From NCBI RefSeq assembly GCF_007830355.1, contig NZ_VLKO01000006.1:62001-126000 (forward strand): a stretch of 64,000 nt of DNA, in the 5' to 3' direction. The notes under the pieces were generated by a model that was not told the origin of the DNA, made no database searches, and saw only the letters and a list, made by a program, of their open reading frames with translations. Source of the stretch: Flavobacterium tiangeerense. Its GTDB lineage: Bacteria > Bacteroidota > Bacteroidia > Flavobacteriales > Flavobacteriaceae. Positions 7,717-16,064 of this stretch are shown here, piece after piece (positions within the stretch are counted from its first letter, which is position 1; each line of letters opens with the position of its first letter). Made by a program: the position numbers and the translations under genes.

Positions 7717-8937
7717 ATGGCTAAAATAGTTCCTTTTAAAGCAGTAAGACCTACCCGAGACAAAGTATGCCTTGTAACCTGTAGATCTTATGAAGAATAT
7801 GTAAATGCTGAATTAGCAGCACAACTGGATTTTAATCCACTTTCGTTTTTACACATTTTAAAACCTGCTTATACCAATCAAGAAACTGTTTCATTTGAAA
7901 AAAGATACAAGCAAGTTCATCAAAAATACGAAGAGTTCAAAAACGAGATCATTCTTGTAAAAGATAAAAAACCAGCAATTTACATTCATAAAATTGTTAC
8001 TAAAACACAATCTTTTATTGGAATCATAGCTGGAACAAGTGTTGCTGATTATTGCAATGAAATCATTAAAAAGCACGAAGATATTATTGCTTTTCGAGTT
8101 CGATTGCTAAAAGAATACATGAAATATTCTGAGTTTAATACAGAACCCGTTTTGATGACTTATCCTGACAACAAAACCATTGAAAACTGGATTTTTAATT
8201 GCACGCAGAAATTAGCTGATTTTGAATTTTCGACCACAAAGAAAGAAATTCATTATTTATGGAAGATAGACGATCCACTTGAAATCAATTGGATTCAAAA
8301 TATTTTTGAAAAAACAGAGAGTCTTTATATCGCGGACGGACATCATCGTACTGAAGCTTTAAAATTATTATCTGAGGAAAATACCGATGCTCAGAACACC
8401 TCTAAGAATCATATATTAAGCTACTTAATATCTGAAAACAACGTAAAAATTTACGAATTTAATCGTCTTGTAAAAGATTTAAATGGTTTGACAAAGGAAG
8501 AGTTTATGATTGCGTTGCAAAAGAATTTCAGCATTGAAAACAAATGGCAACAACCCTTTCAACCTTGTCAAAAACATCAGTTTGGGATGTATCTTGATAA
8601 TGAGTTTTATAGTTTAGTACTTCGTAGAGAAAATGAAATTTTCAATTCTGCTTTAGACAGTTTAGATACTCAAATTTTATATAAAGAAGTTTTATTACCC
8701 ATTTTAGGTATCGAGGATTTACGAAATGACGAACGAATTGAGTACCTTTCTGGAAAGCAATCTGTTTTAGAAGTAAAAAATAAAATTGACCAAGGCGAAT
8801 TTGAAATCGGATTTATATTATTTCCCTCAAACGTAGGAGAAATAAAAGCATTGGCCGATGCTAATTTAATCATGCCTCCAAAAAGTACGTACATAGAACC
8901 AAAGTTCAGAAGTGGATTAGTAGTCTATGAACTTTAA
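7717..8937 (+). CDS. DUF1015 family protein
   Basis: 406 residues from the ATG at 7717; an upstream in-frame TTG at 7699 lies inside the repeat sequence and is unlikely. Family hallmarks are the N-terminal IVPFKAVRPTRDK, the central ADGHHRTEAL (about residues 205-215) and a C-terminal MPPKSTYIEPKFRSGLVVYEL. The family is widespread and conserved; its biochemical function is not established as far as I know, although the His-rich motif suggests an enzymatic site. It precedes the YggS gene by 23 bases. Confidence 0.88.
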   Translation: MAKIVPFKAVRPTRDKVCLVTCRSYEEYVNAELAAQLDFNPLSFLHILKPAYTNQETVSFEKRYKQVHQKYEEFKNEIILVKDKKPAIYIHKIVTKTQSFIGIIAGTSVADYCNEIIKKHEDIIAFRVRLLKEYMKYSEFNTEPVLMTYPDNKTIENWIFNCTQKLADFEFSTTKKEIHYLWKIDDPLEINWIQNIFEKTESLYIADGHHRTEALKLLSEENTDAQNTSKNHILSYLISENNVKIYEFNRLVKDLNGLTKEEFMIALQKNFSIENKWQQPFQPCQKHQFGMYLDNEFYSLVLRRENEIFNSALDSLDTQILYKEVLLPILGIEDLRNDERIEYLSGKQSVLEVKNKIDQGEFEIGFILFPSNVGEIKALADANLIMPPKSTYIEPKFRSGLVVYEL

Positions 8938-8960
8938 TTTATAAAAATCAGGAATTCATC

Positions 8961-9623
8961 ATGTCAATAGCTACAAATTTACTTGGAATTAAAACTTCTT
9001 TACCTGAACATGTAACCTTAGTTGCAGTTTCAAAGACCAAACCGGTTTCGGATTTGATGGAAGCTTATGAAGCTGGTCAACGCATTTTTGGAGAAAACAA
9101 AATCCAGGAAATGGCTGATAAATGGGAAGAAATGCCCAAAGATATTCAGTGGCACATGATAGGTCATGTTCAAACGAATAAAGTAAAGTTTATGGCACCT
9201 TTTGTAAGTTTGATTCATGGTGTAGACAGTCTTAAACTATTACAAGAAATCAACAAACAAGCGTTAAAAAATAACCGAATTATTGATTGTTTATTGCAAA
9301 TTTACATTGCCGAGGAAGAAACAAAATTTGGTCTTGATCAGGATGAACTTGATTCCCTCCTAGCATCAAATGAATTCAAAGAACTGAAAAACATTAAAAT
9401 CGTTGGATTAATGGGAATGGGTACTTTTACTGATAATAAAGATCAAATAAAGAAAGAATTTACGCAATTGAAAACAATTTTCGAGAAAACTAAAAATTTA
9501 GAAATTGAAAACTGCCCACTAGAGACCCTCTCAATGGGGATGTCCGGTGACTATCAACTCGCAATTGAATGTGGCAGTACTATGGTTAGAATAGGAAGTA
9601 GTATCTTTGGAGGAAGAAATTAA
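8961..9623 (+). CDS. YggS family pyridoxal phosphate homeostasis protein
   Basis: 220 residues. The PLP-binding lysine is Lys25 in LVAVSKTKP, followed by FGENKIQE, WHMIGHVQTNK, LMGMGTF, SMGMSGD and the C-terminal VRIGSSIFG, all standard for the YggS/PROSC family. The protein binds pyridoxal 5'-phosphate in a TIM barrel and keeps free PLP and amino-acid pools balanced; no catalytic reaction is proven. It probably shares a transcript with the DUF1015 gene upstream. Confidence 0.94.
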   Translation: MSIATNLLGIKTSLPEHVTLVAVSKTKPVSDLMEAYEAGQRIFGENKIQEMADKWEEMPKDIQWHMIGHVQTNKVKFMAPFVSLIHGVDSLKLLQEINKQALKNNRIIDCLLQIYIAEEETKFGLDQDELDSLLASNEFKELKNIKIVGLMGMGTFTDNKDQIKKEFTQLKTIFEKTKNLEIENCPLETLSMGMSGDYQLAIECGSTMVRIGSSIFGGRN

Positions 9624-9646
9624 TTTCAATTTCAAAGTCGATAAAA

Positions 9647-10015
9647 ATGCTTGTAAACGAACCTAATTTAGAAAAAATATACAATTTTGAAGACCGTTTA
9701 GTTAGATTTGCGGGAGAATGTATTTTCTTCGTAAGAAAACTAGAAAAATCTTATGAAATTGATTATTATAAAAATCAACTCATACGCTCCTCTGGAAGTG
9801 CAGCATTAAATTATGGTGAAGCTCAAGGGACTATTACAAATAAAGATTTTATTTTTAAAGTTTCTCTTTCTGTTAAGGAACTTAAAGAGTCGAGAAATTC
9901 ATTAAAAGTTTTACATTACATAAAAGCAGGAGAATTAGAAGAAAGAAAATGGCTTTTGACAGAAGTTGAAGAATTAATCGCTATAGCTTCTAAAATGATA
10001 AACAACAAAAAATAA
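9647..10015 (+). CDS. Four-helix bundle protein (23S rRNA intervening-sequence / S23 family)
   Basis: 122 residues, entirely helical in appearance. The segment NQLIRSSGSAALNYGEAQG (about 45-62) is the family signature, as is the SLKVLHYIKAG stretch. Relatives are encoded in intervening sequences of 23S rRNA genes or stand free in Bacteroidota genomes; the accessory protein Avd of diversity-generating retroelements shares the fold. No rRNA or retroelement is near, and the function of free-standing copies is unknown. It follows yggS by 23 bases and is flanked by repetitive CAATTTC/GAAATTG words on both sides. Confidence 0.88.
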   Translation: MLVNEPNLEKIYNFEDRLVRFAGECIFFVRKLEKSYEIDYYKNQLIRSSGSAALNYGEAQGTITNKDFIFKVSLSVKELKESRNSLKVLHYIKAGELEERKWLLTEVEELIAIASKMINNKK

Positions 10016-10039
10016 TTCAATAACAATTACAATGTGTTT

Positions 10040-10125
10040 TCAATGGCAATAGAAATGGGAATTACAATTTTCAATTTTTAAGAATTTCCATTGATTTAAG
10101 ATATTTATTTTGAAATTGCTATTGA
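10040..10125 (+). repeat. Word-repeat hairpin upstream of the exonuclease gene
   Basis: TCAATGGCAAT (10040-10050) pairs with ATTGCTATTGA (10115-10125); the single non-Watson-Crick position is a G-U pair on plus-strand RNA. The 131-base gap is composed of ATTG/CAAT/GAAATT words in both orientations. Confidence 0.5.
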
Positions 10126-10146
10126 TTTTTGAAATTGATATTGAAA

Positions 10147-11508
10147 ATGTACGCAATACTCGACATAGAAACGACTGGGGGACAATTTAACGAAGAAGGA
10201 ATCACTGAAATTGCCATTTACAAATTTGATGGACATGAAATAGTGGATCAATTCATCAGCTTGGTAAATCCTGAAATTCCCATTCAGCCGTTTGTTGTAA
10301 AACTTACCGGTATCAATAATGCCATGCTCACATCAGCTCCCAAATTTTTTGAGGTAGCCAAACGCATCATTGAAATAACTGATGGGTGTGTGATTGTTGC
10401 TCATAATGCTTCTTTTGATTATAGAATCTTGAGAACAGAGTTTCGCAGATTGGGCTATGATTTTGAAGCCAAAACACTTTGTACTGTAGCCCTATCACAA
10501 AAATTATTACCAGAACAACCCTCACATAGTTTAGGAAAATTAGTGCGAGCACTTGGCATTCCAATGGCCGACAGGCATCGTGCCAGCGGAGACGCATTGG
10601 CTACCGTAAAATTGTTTAAAATCCTTTTAGAAAAAGATTTAGAAAAAGAAATTGTTAAAGATTTTATCAAACTAGAAGTTCAAAAAGGAATTGCACCAAA
10701 ACTATTAGACATTGTCTCTAGTTTACCAGCAAAAACTGGCGTTTACTACATACATAACGAAAAAGGAAATCTCATTTACATTGGCAAAAGCCGAAACATA
10801 AAGAAAAGAATCAACCAGCATTTTACAGGTACTACCAATAAATGCAAAAAAATTCAAGCCGAAGTTTATACCGTAACTTATGATGAAACGGGTAGTGAGT
10901 TAATTGCACTTTTAAAAGAAAGCGAAGAAATTAAAATCAACAAACCAATATACAATAGGGCACAACGCAAAAGTATTTTTCAACTTGCGCTCTATGCTGA
11001 GAAAGATGAAAAAGGGTATTTGAACTTAAAACTTCAAAAAGCCGATGGTCGTAAAAAAGAAATCACGTCTTTCACTTCTATCCAAGAAGGGAAAAATGCT
11101 TTATTTAGAATCACATCTCATTATAACCTATGCCAAAAACTAACGGGCTTGTACGCTAGTAAAACAAACTGCTTTCAATACACCATAAAAGAATGTGATG
11201 GCGCTTGCATAGGCAATGTAACTCCAGAGGAATACAACGCCAGAGTTCAAGCTTTTATTGACAAAAACAGTTTTGAAAATCAAAACATGATTTTAATTGA
11301 CAAAGGCCGAACCATAAGCGAACGCTCAGCGGTTTTGATAGAAAACGGAATTTACAAAGGGTATGCTTTTTATGATCTAAACTATCAAATAAACAATATA
11401 GAAATCCTAAGAAACATCATTATCCCAATGCAAAATAATCGGGATGTTAAGAATATTATTCAAGGCCATATCCGAAAAAATAAAACGTTAAAAATTATCC
11501 ATTTGTAA
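10147..11508 (+). CDS. DEDDh 3'-5' exonuclease fused to a GIY-YIG domain (DnaQ/UvrC-like)
   Basis: 453 residues from the ATG at 10147; upstream in-frame TTG codons lie in repeat DNA. Residues 1-165 form a DnaQ-type exonuclease: LDIETTGG with Asp6 and Glu8, AHNASFDYRIL near 85, and HRASGDA at 144-150 giving the DEDDh set. From about 195 a GIY-YIG domain begins (TGVYYIHN then LIYIGKSRNIKKRI), like the 3'-incision domain of UvrC and Cho. The C-terminal part contains a Cys-containing UvrC/Cho-like segment (DGACIG). This architecture is known in Bacteroidota and some other phyla; a DNA-repair or end-processing role is inferred. Confidence 0.9.
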   Translation: MYAILDIETTGGQFNEEGITEIAIYKFDGHEIVDQFISLVNPEIPIQPFVVKLTGINNAMLTSAPKFFEVAKRIIEITDGCVIVAHNASFDYRILRTEFRRLGYDFEAKTLCTVALSQKLLPEQPSHSLGKLVRALGIPMADRHRASGDALATVKLFKILLEKDLEKEIVKDFIKLEVQKGIAPKLLDIVSSLPAKTGVYYIHNEKGNLIYIGKSRNIKKRINQHFTGTTNKCKKIQAEVYTVTYDETGSELIALLKESEEIKINKPIYNRAQRKSIFQLALYAEKDEKGYLNLKLQKADGRKKEITSFTSIQEGKNALFRITSHYNLCQKLTGLYASKTNCFQYTIKECDGACIGNVTPEEYNARVQAFIDKNSFENQNMILIDKGRTISERSAVLIENGIYKGYAFYDLNYQINNIEILRNIIIPMQNNRDVKNIIQGHIRKNKTLKIIHL

Positions 11509-11620
11509 GACAACAGCGAAACTCACAAAACATTATTAAAAAAATAAATAACATTTATAACATTTGATTTTAACAATAAGGAGCAATTCCAGCTGTACAC
11601 TGCAACTCCTCGTGACTTCA

Positions 11621-11684
11621 GTTGTTTTTCTAAGGCATAAAAGGAGCTACATGCGGTCGCTCTTTTACACCAAGAAAAACGAAC
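11621..11684. repeat. Large imperfect palindrome upstream of miaA
   Basis: The left arm 11621-11647 (TTTTTCT, GG, TAAAA, GGAGC blocks) matches the complement of 11659-11684 with small bulges, around an 11-base centre TACATGCGGTC. Two of the mismatches are G-U pairs if the minus strand is transcribed. The surrounding sequence (about 11578-11720) is less AT-rich than the other gaps and ends GTTGCCATCTGGGCTAA. I recall similar dispersed elements in Flavobacterium intergenic DNA, but this cannot be checked here. Confidence 0.6.
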
Positions 11685-11727
11685 TTCAATCCCTGTGGGG
11701 TTTACGTTGCCATCTGGGCTAAAAAAT

Positions 11728-12645
11728 ATGAAATACTTAATCACTATCGTCGGTCCTACAGCTATCGGAAAAACTTCCTTGAGCATTGTCTTGGCAAGCC
11801 ACTTTAATTGCGAAATTATCTCCTGTGATAGCCGGCAATTTTTTAAAGAAATGACCATTGGCACCGCCGTTCCAAGCCTAGCTGAATTAGCAGCAGCCAA
11901 ACACCATTTTATTCAAAATAAATCTATTTTTGAAAATTATACCGTTGGGGATTTTGAAAAAGAAACCCTTGCTAAACTTAACGAACTATTTCAAAATAAT
12001 GATTACGCCATTTTAGTTGGCGGTTCTGGTTTATATGTTGATGCCATTCTAAAAGGCTTTGATGAATTTCCTGAAATTGATTCAACAATTCGTACAGATA
12101 TAACTACCAATTATGAAAAACTAGGAATTGGATATTTGCAACAAAAACTAGAAATTTTAGATCCTACGTATTACAAAACATTGACCTCAGATAATCCACA
12201 AACCTTGCAAAACCCGCAGCGCATGATGCGTTTTATAGAAGTATGCTTGGGAACAGGAAAACCGTATTCCTCTTTTTTAAACCAGAAAAAAAACAATCGT
12301 GACTTCACTCCTATTTTAATTGGTTTGGAAGCTGATCGAAAAATAATCTATAACCGCATCAATCAACGCGTTGATATTATGATGAATGAAGGATTACTTA
12401 ACGAGGCCAAAACTCTATATCCAAACAAGGAGTTAAACGCTTTACAAACTGTTGGATACAGAGAGTTATTTAGTTTTTTTGACAAAGCATTTTCATTAGA
12501 ATTTGCCATCGAAGAAATAAAGAAAAATACAAGACGATTTTCTAAACGTCAATTAACTTGGTTTAAAAGAAATGAAAACACCAAATGGTTTGACTTTGAA
12601 ACACCCTACGAAAAAATCATTGCCTACATAAATTCAAAAAAATAA
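11728..12645 (+). CDS. miaA: tRNA dimethylallyltransferase
   Basis: 305 residues from the ATG at 11728; an upstream GTG at 11695 lies in the palindromic element and would add residues not found in the family. P-loop GPTAIGKTS at 9-17, SCDSRQFF, VGGSGLYVDA, PQRMMRFIEV and YRELFSFF are typical. The enzyme adds dimethylallyl to A37 of tRNAs reading UNN codons. It seems to be transcribed apart from the preceding exonuclease gene because of the 219-base structured gap. Confidence 0.96.
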   Translation: MKYLITIVGPTAIGKTSLSIVLASHFNCEIISCDSRQFFKEMTIGTAVPSLAELAAAKHHFIQNKSIFENYTVGDFEKETLAKLNELFQNNDYAILVGGSGLYVDAILKGFDEFPEIDSTIRTDITTNYEKLGIGYLQQKLEILDPTYYKTLTSDNPQTLQNPQRMMRFIEVCLGTGKPYSSFLNQKKNNRDFTPILIGLEADRKIIYNRINQRVDIMMNEGLLNEAKTLYPNKELNALQTVGYRELFSFFDKAFSLEFAIEEIKKNTRRFSKRQLTWFKRNENTKWFDFETPYEKIIAYINSKK

Positions 12646-12675
12646 AATATATCGCAAATAAGGAAACAAATAATC

Positions 12676-12909
12676 ATGAAAGCTATAAAACAAATAGGTA
12701 AAGTTTTATTTTTAATTTTTACATTATATCTGATAATACCATACATATTAGCTTTGCAAATGAAAATTGAAGAACCAAATTTGAAAAATTTGGATATTAA
12801 AAGTTTCATCGTTTTGGCGATAATGCTACTATTTTTTATACTAATAAATATTAAGATGCTTTTTCCTAATTTTAAAATAGTTCATAAAAACAAGAATACC
12901 AATTCATAA
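12676..12909 (+). CDS. Small membrane protein, function unknown
   Basis: 77 residues with two hydrophobic helices (about 9-28 and 43-63) separated by a short acidic stretch (KIEEPNLKNL) and a Lys/Asn-rich tail. ATG at 12676, 30 bases after miaA. No family recognised. Codon use resembles the neighbours, and the two-helix hairpin topology with a charged C-terminus argues for a real protein, but its short length makes this less sure. It is followed by the thioesterase gene. Confidence 0.6.
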   Translation: MKAIKQIGKVLFLIFTLYLIIPYILALQMKIEEPNLKNLDIKSFIVLAIMLLFFILINIKMLFPNFKIVHKNKNTNS

Positions 12910-12919
12910 TTCATAATTA
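12896..12919 (+). repeat. AATTCATAATTC short tandem words
   Basis: The gap before the thioesterase gene consists of AATTCAT repeated (12900-12915) and AATTAT. It belongs to the same style of word-repeat spacer as the gaps at 7649 and 10040, but has no inverted partner. Confidence 0.5.
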
Positions 12920-12923
12920 TTAT

Positions 12924-13664
12924 ATGCCTATATCCCCTAAATTCACCTCTATTTTAAGCAAAGATTGGGAAATCAATTTTACGCAATGTGCGCCCAACGG
13001 ATATTTAAAATACACTGATTTATGTAATATTTTGCAATTAACTGCTGCGGCTCATTCTGAAGTTGGTGGTATCAGTTTTACTGACATGCAAGAGTTTAAT
13101 CAAGCATGGGTGTTGAGCCGAATGCGTGTTGAAATCAGCAAATTACCCAAATGGGGCGATACCGTTACGGTAAAAACATGGATCAATTCATTAGAAAACT
13201 CGCGATCCGTTAGAGCCCTAGAAATGTATCTGAATGGAGAAAAAATAGTAGGTTCTGAAACTTTTTGGGCGGTTTTTAATACAGAAAAACGACGCCCAGA
13301 AGCCTTAGCACTTCCATACGAGCACTTTGAGTTATACCCAGAGAAAAAACCAACAATAGAACGATTTTCTAAAATAAATTTCACTAATGAGAGAGAAATA
13401 GTGTTTGAAAAAACCGTTTTTTTATCAGATTTGGATATTGTAAATCATGTAAACAATGTCAAATATCTAGAATGGTGTCTAGATGTTGTTGACGAAAAAT
13501 TGTTATTAAAACAAAAGGTAGCCAGCATCGAAATGAATTTTTTAAAGGAATTATCATTAAAGGATACGGTTCAAATTCATGAAAGTATTCACAAAGAAGA
13601 AACCATATTTAGCATTACGAAAGATGACAAAACATGCTTTGCATTACAATTAAATTGGAAATGA
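12924..13664 (+). CDS. Acyl-ACP thioesterase (FatA/FatB-like)
   Basis: 246 residues forming two hot-dog domains. The N-terminal domain contains the substrate-channel segment (about 20-125; TQCAPNGYLKYTDLCNILQ, WVLSRMRVEI). The second carries the catalytic-type motif DIVNHVNNVKYLEWCLD (171-187) with Asp171, Asn174 and His175. It hydrolyses acyl-ACP to free fatty acid and ACP, ending fatty-acid synthesis. The cytosolic location and the presence of FabV in the window fit. A shared terminator separates it from the convergent response regulator. Confidence 0.9.
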   Translation: MPISPKFTSILSKDWEINFTQCAPNGYLKYTDLCNILQLTAAAHSEVGGISFTDMQEFNQAWVLSRMRVEISKLPKWGDTVTVKTWINSLENSRSVRALEMYLNGEKIVGSETFWAVFNTEKRRPEALALPYEHFELYPEKKPTIERFSKINFTNEREIVFEKTVFLSDLDIVNHVNNVKYLEWCLDVVDEKLLLKQKVASIEMNFLKELSLKDTVQIHESIHKEETIFSITKDDKTCFALQLNWK

Positions 13665-13667
13665 CAT

Positions 13668-13701
13668 AAAAAAGCCTCAAAAGTTAATTTGAGGCTTTTT
13701 G
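13668..13701. terminator. Bidirectional terminator, thioesterase / response regulator
   Basis: AAAAAGCCTCAAA (13669-13681) pairs perfectly with TTTGAGGCTTTTT (13688-13700) around a 6-base loop. Flanking A and T runs serve both convergent genes. Confidence 0.88.
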
Positions 13702-13704
13702 TAT

Positions 13705-14418
13705 TTATGCAACTTTGTTTTTTATAACTAATCTAAATCCTTCTCCATGGATGTTTAATATTTCTACATCCTCATCTGGTTTTAAATATTTTCTCAATTT
13801 AGCAATGTAAACGTCCATACTTCTTGAGGTAAAGTAATTATCATCTCTCCATATTTTTGTCAAGGCTAATTCTCTTGGCATTAAATCATTTTCATGCAGA
13901 ATTAGCATTTTCAACAATTCATTTTCTTTTGGTGACAACTTTATCGGCTCCTCTTCTTTGAAAGTTAAGAAACGTAATTTAGAATTCAAATGAAATTTAC
14001 CAATGTTAAATTCAAATTGCACATGCTCAGCCTTAGTATCAGAAGCTTTTCTTTGAATAATTGCTTTAATTTTCATTAATAAAACTTCAGAGTCAAATGG
14101 TTTATTCAAATAATCATCTGCTCCAGCTTTATATCCTTTTAAAACATCCTCTTTCATAGATTTTGCTGTTAAAAAAATAATTGGCACTTCATTATTTTTT
14201 TCTCTAATCTCTTTGGCTAATGTATATCCATCTTTGTATGGCATCATCACATCAAGGATGCACAAATCGTAGGTGTCTTTTTTAAATTTTTCAAAACCTT
14301 CCATACCATTTTTAGCTAAAGTCACATCAAAGTCATTTAACATTAAATAGTCTTTAAGGACTGCTCCAAAATTAAGATCATCTTCAACTAATAGTATTTT
14401 TTTATTTGTATTTTCCAT
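13705..14418 (-). CDS. OmpR-family response regulator (RprY-like)
   Basis: 237 residues. Receiver domain 6-122 with acidic pocket EDD (12-14), phosphoacceptor Asp56 in LCILDVMMP and the switch lysine in NKPFD. A winged-helix DNA-binding domain follows (about 140-232; LSPKENELLKML, SRSMDVYIAKLRKYL). It is encoded directly after its histidine kinase with a 3-base gap, so they form one two-component system. The pair resembles RprX/RprY of Bacteroides, which influences envelope and stress functions; target genes here are unknown. Confidence 0.92.
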   Translation of the reverse strand: MENTNKKILLVEDDLNFGAVLKDYLMLNDFDVTLAKNGMEGFEKFKKDTYDLCILDVMMPYKDGYTLAKEIREKNNEVPIIFLTAKSMKEDVLKGYKAGADDYLNKPFDSEVLLMKIKAIIQRKASDTKAEHVQFEFNIGKFHLNSKLRFLTFKEEEPIKLSPKENELLKMLILHENDLMPRELALTKIWRDDNYFTSRSMDVYIAKLRKYLKPDEDVEILNIHGEGFRLVIKNKVA

Positions 14419-14421
14419 ATT

Positions 14422-16005
14422 TTAATTTATTAATGGTAATTTTATTATGAAGGTACTTCCTTTTCCTTTTTCACTTTCTACGTAAACGTGACCGTTATGA
14501 TCATCTACTATTCTCTTTACATACGCAAGGCCTAAACCATGACCTTTTACGTTGTGTATATCTCCCGTGTGCTCACGGTAAAATTTTTCAAAAATTCTTT
14601 TTTGAGCAATTTTGCTCATACCTAAACCTTTATCTTTTACTTTTATAATCACCATATCCTTGATATTTTCGGTGAAAATTTCAATTTCTGGAGTGTTAGG
14701 TGAATATTTAACTGCATTTTCAAGTATGTTTACAATTACATTTGTAAAATGAACATCATTGATTAAGACTGTAGTTCTTACAGCTTTAAAATCACACTTT
14801 ATTGTACCTTGTCTATCTTCAATTATTAAATTAACATGATCAATAGCATCTTCAATTATTTCATGTATGTTATTAGAGTCTTTTGAAATATCTAACTCTT
14901 TCTTTTCTAATTTTGATATTCTCAATACATTTTCAACCTGCGCATGCATCCGCTTATTCTCATCCTTAATCATTTGTAGGTATCTCAAAACCTTTTCTTT
15001 ATCATCAATAATTTTAGGATTCCTAATAGCATCAAGAGCTAAATTTATGGTTGCAATAGGAGTTTTAAACTCATGCGTCATATTATTTATAAAATCATTT
15101 TTGATTTCAGATATCTGACGTTGTCTTATTAATTGATTCAACGCACTTGAATAAGCAATAATTATAATAAGAGTAAACACTATTGAAAGTATCGTAATAC
15201 TAACCAACTCTGATAATAAAAATTTCTTTTTATGAGGAAACGTCACTAACAATTGATACTTACTATTCCCTTCATTATCTGTAAAAATTGGAATAGAATA
15301 GGTAGCTTCTTTATTGTACTTAAAATCTCCAGACTTCACATTAGTTGCTAAATTATTATTGTACACACTGAACTCAAATTTAGTATCTACTCCAGATTCC
15401 ATCAATTCTTTGCGAATCATTTTATTCAAGGTCTCCTTAGTAACGCGTTCTTGTATTGGTAATACCGATGCGAAATCTTTATAAAATATTTCAAATGATG
15501 CATTATCAAGAACATTCAAATTTCCTGATTTCTCAATTTTTATATCCGGAATCAAACTTTGATTTCCACCTATTTTATCAATAGATTTGTCACTATAAAC
15601 TTCAGTAACTCTCTTAGCGCTAAAAGTTTTAAATTTTTCGCTATCAAATTTTTTATCAAAGAACGTAGGTGAAATATTATAATCTTCTGAAATTATACTA
15701 TTCGAATAAATAATAGTTTTATTCGTTTTTGGATTTTTTTGAACGTAATAAAATTCTAATAAATCATCTTTTTTCGGAATTTTTCCAGTACTGTCTTTAA
15801 TACGATTAATTTTATCATAAAAATTGTAGGCTTCTTGCTTTTGAATTTTTTCTGAAACGTTACCTAGTACTTGGTTTACATGAAATTTGAATTGCTCATC
15901 GTTATTTTCAAACGATGTATTAAACCAATATACTTGCACCAAAATTATCCCGATAAGAGACAAACTCATCAGTAAGACTAGTAATCTAAAAAAAAGTTTA
16001 TTCAT
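14422..16005 (-). CDS. Membrane sensor histidine kinase (RprX-like)
   Basis: 527 residues from the ATG at 16005 (a TTG precedes it). One membrane helix at about 5-25, a periplasmic sensor region to about 265, a second helix at about 268-290, then HisKA with MTHEFKTPIATI (His near 313), N box NAVKYSP, G1 KDKGLGM and G2 GHGLGLAYVK. It autophosphorylates on His and passes the phosphate to the regulator encoded 3 bases downstream. No HAMP domain is obvious between helix 2 and the H box. The signal is unknown. Confidence 0.92.
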   Translation of the reverse strand: MNKLFFRLLVLLMSLSLIGIILVQVYWFNTSFENNDEQFKFHVNQVLGNVSEKIQKQEAYNFYDKINRIKDSTGKIPKKDDLLEFYYVQKNPKTNKTIIYSNSIISEDYNISPTFFDKKFDSEKFKTFSAKRVTEVYSDKSIDKIGGNQSLIPDIKIEKSGNLNVLDNASFEIFYKDFASVLPIQERVTKETLNKMIRKELMESGVDTKFEFSVYNNNLATNVKSGDFKYNKEATYSIPIFTDNEGNSKYQLLVTFPHKKKFLLSELVSITILSIVFTLIIIIAYSSALNQLIRQRQISEIKNDFINNMTHEFKTPIATINLALDAIRNPKIIDDKEKVLRYLQMIKDENKRMHAQVENVLRISKLEKKELDISKDSNNIHEIIEDAIDHVNLIIEDRQGTIKCDFKAVRTTVLINDVHFTNVIVNILENAVKYSPNTPEIEIFTENIKDMVIIKVKDKGLGMSKIAQKRIFEKFYREHTGDIHNVKGHGLGLAYVKRIVDDHNGHVYVESEKGKGSTFIIKLPLIN

Positions 16006-16010
16006 CAATA

Positions 16011-16018
16011 CAAATTTA
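16011..16018 (-). promoter_or_regulatory. Consensus -7 element next to the kinase start
   Basis: Minus strand TAAATTTG, exact TAnnTTTG, 5 bases from the ATG. It predicts a very short or absent 5' leader; no ideal -33 element is seen. Confidence 0.45.
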
Positions 16019-16064
16019 GTATTTTAACAATATATTAAACGATAGATTAACCAAACATTAACAC

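Larger units (their letters stand above)
9626..10138. repeat. Inverted repeat bracketing the four-helix bundle gene
   Basis: TCAATTTCAAA at 9626-9636 is the exact complement of TTTGAAATTGA at 10128-10138; a further TTTGAAATTG stands at 10108-10117. Between them lies only the S23 gene and a gap rich in the same words. The 11-base AT-rich match could be chance. Confidence 0.4.

Noticed and set aside
11523-11900. 125-codon minus-strand open frame over the miaA upstream region
   Set aside because: It overlaps the palindromic element and the start of miaA, lacks a recognisable domain and a promoter; a shadow of the plus-strand gene.
13100-13384. 94-codon minus-strand open frame in the thioesterase gene
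   Set aside because: Fully antisense to a well-supported hot-dog enzyme, with no independent evidence of coding.
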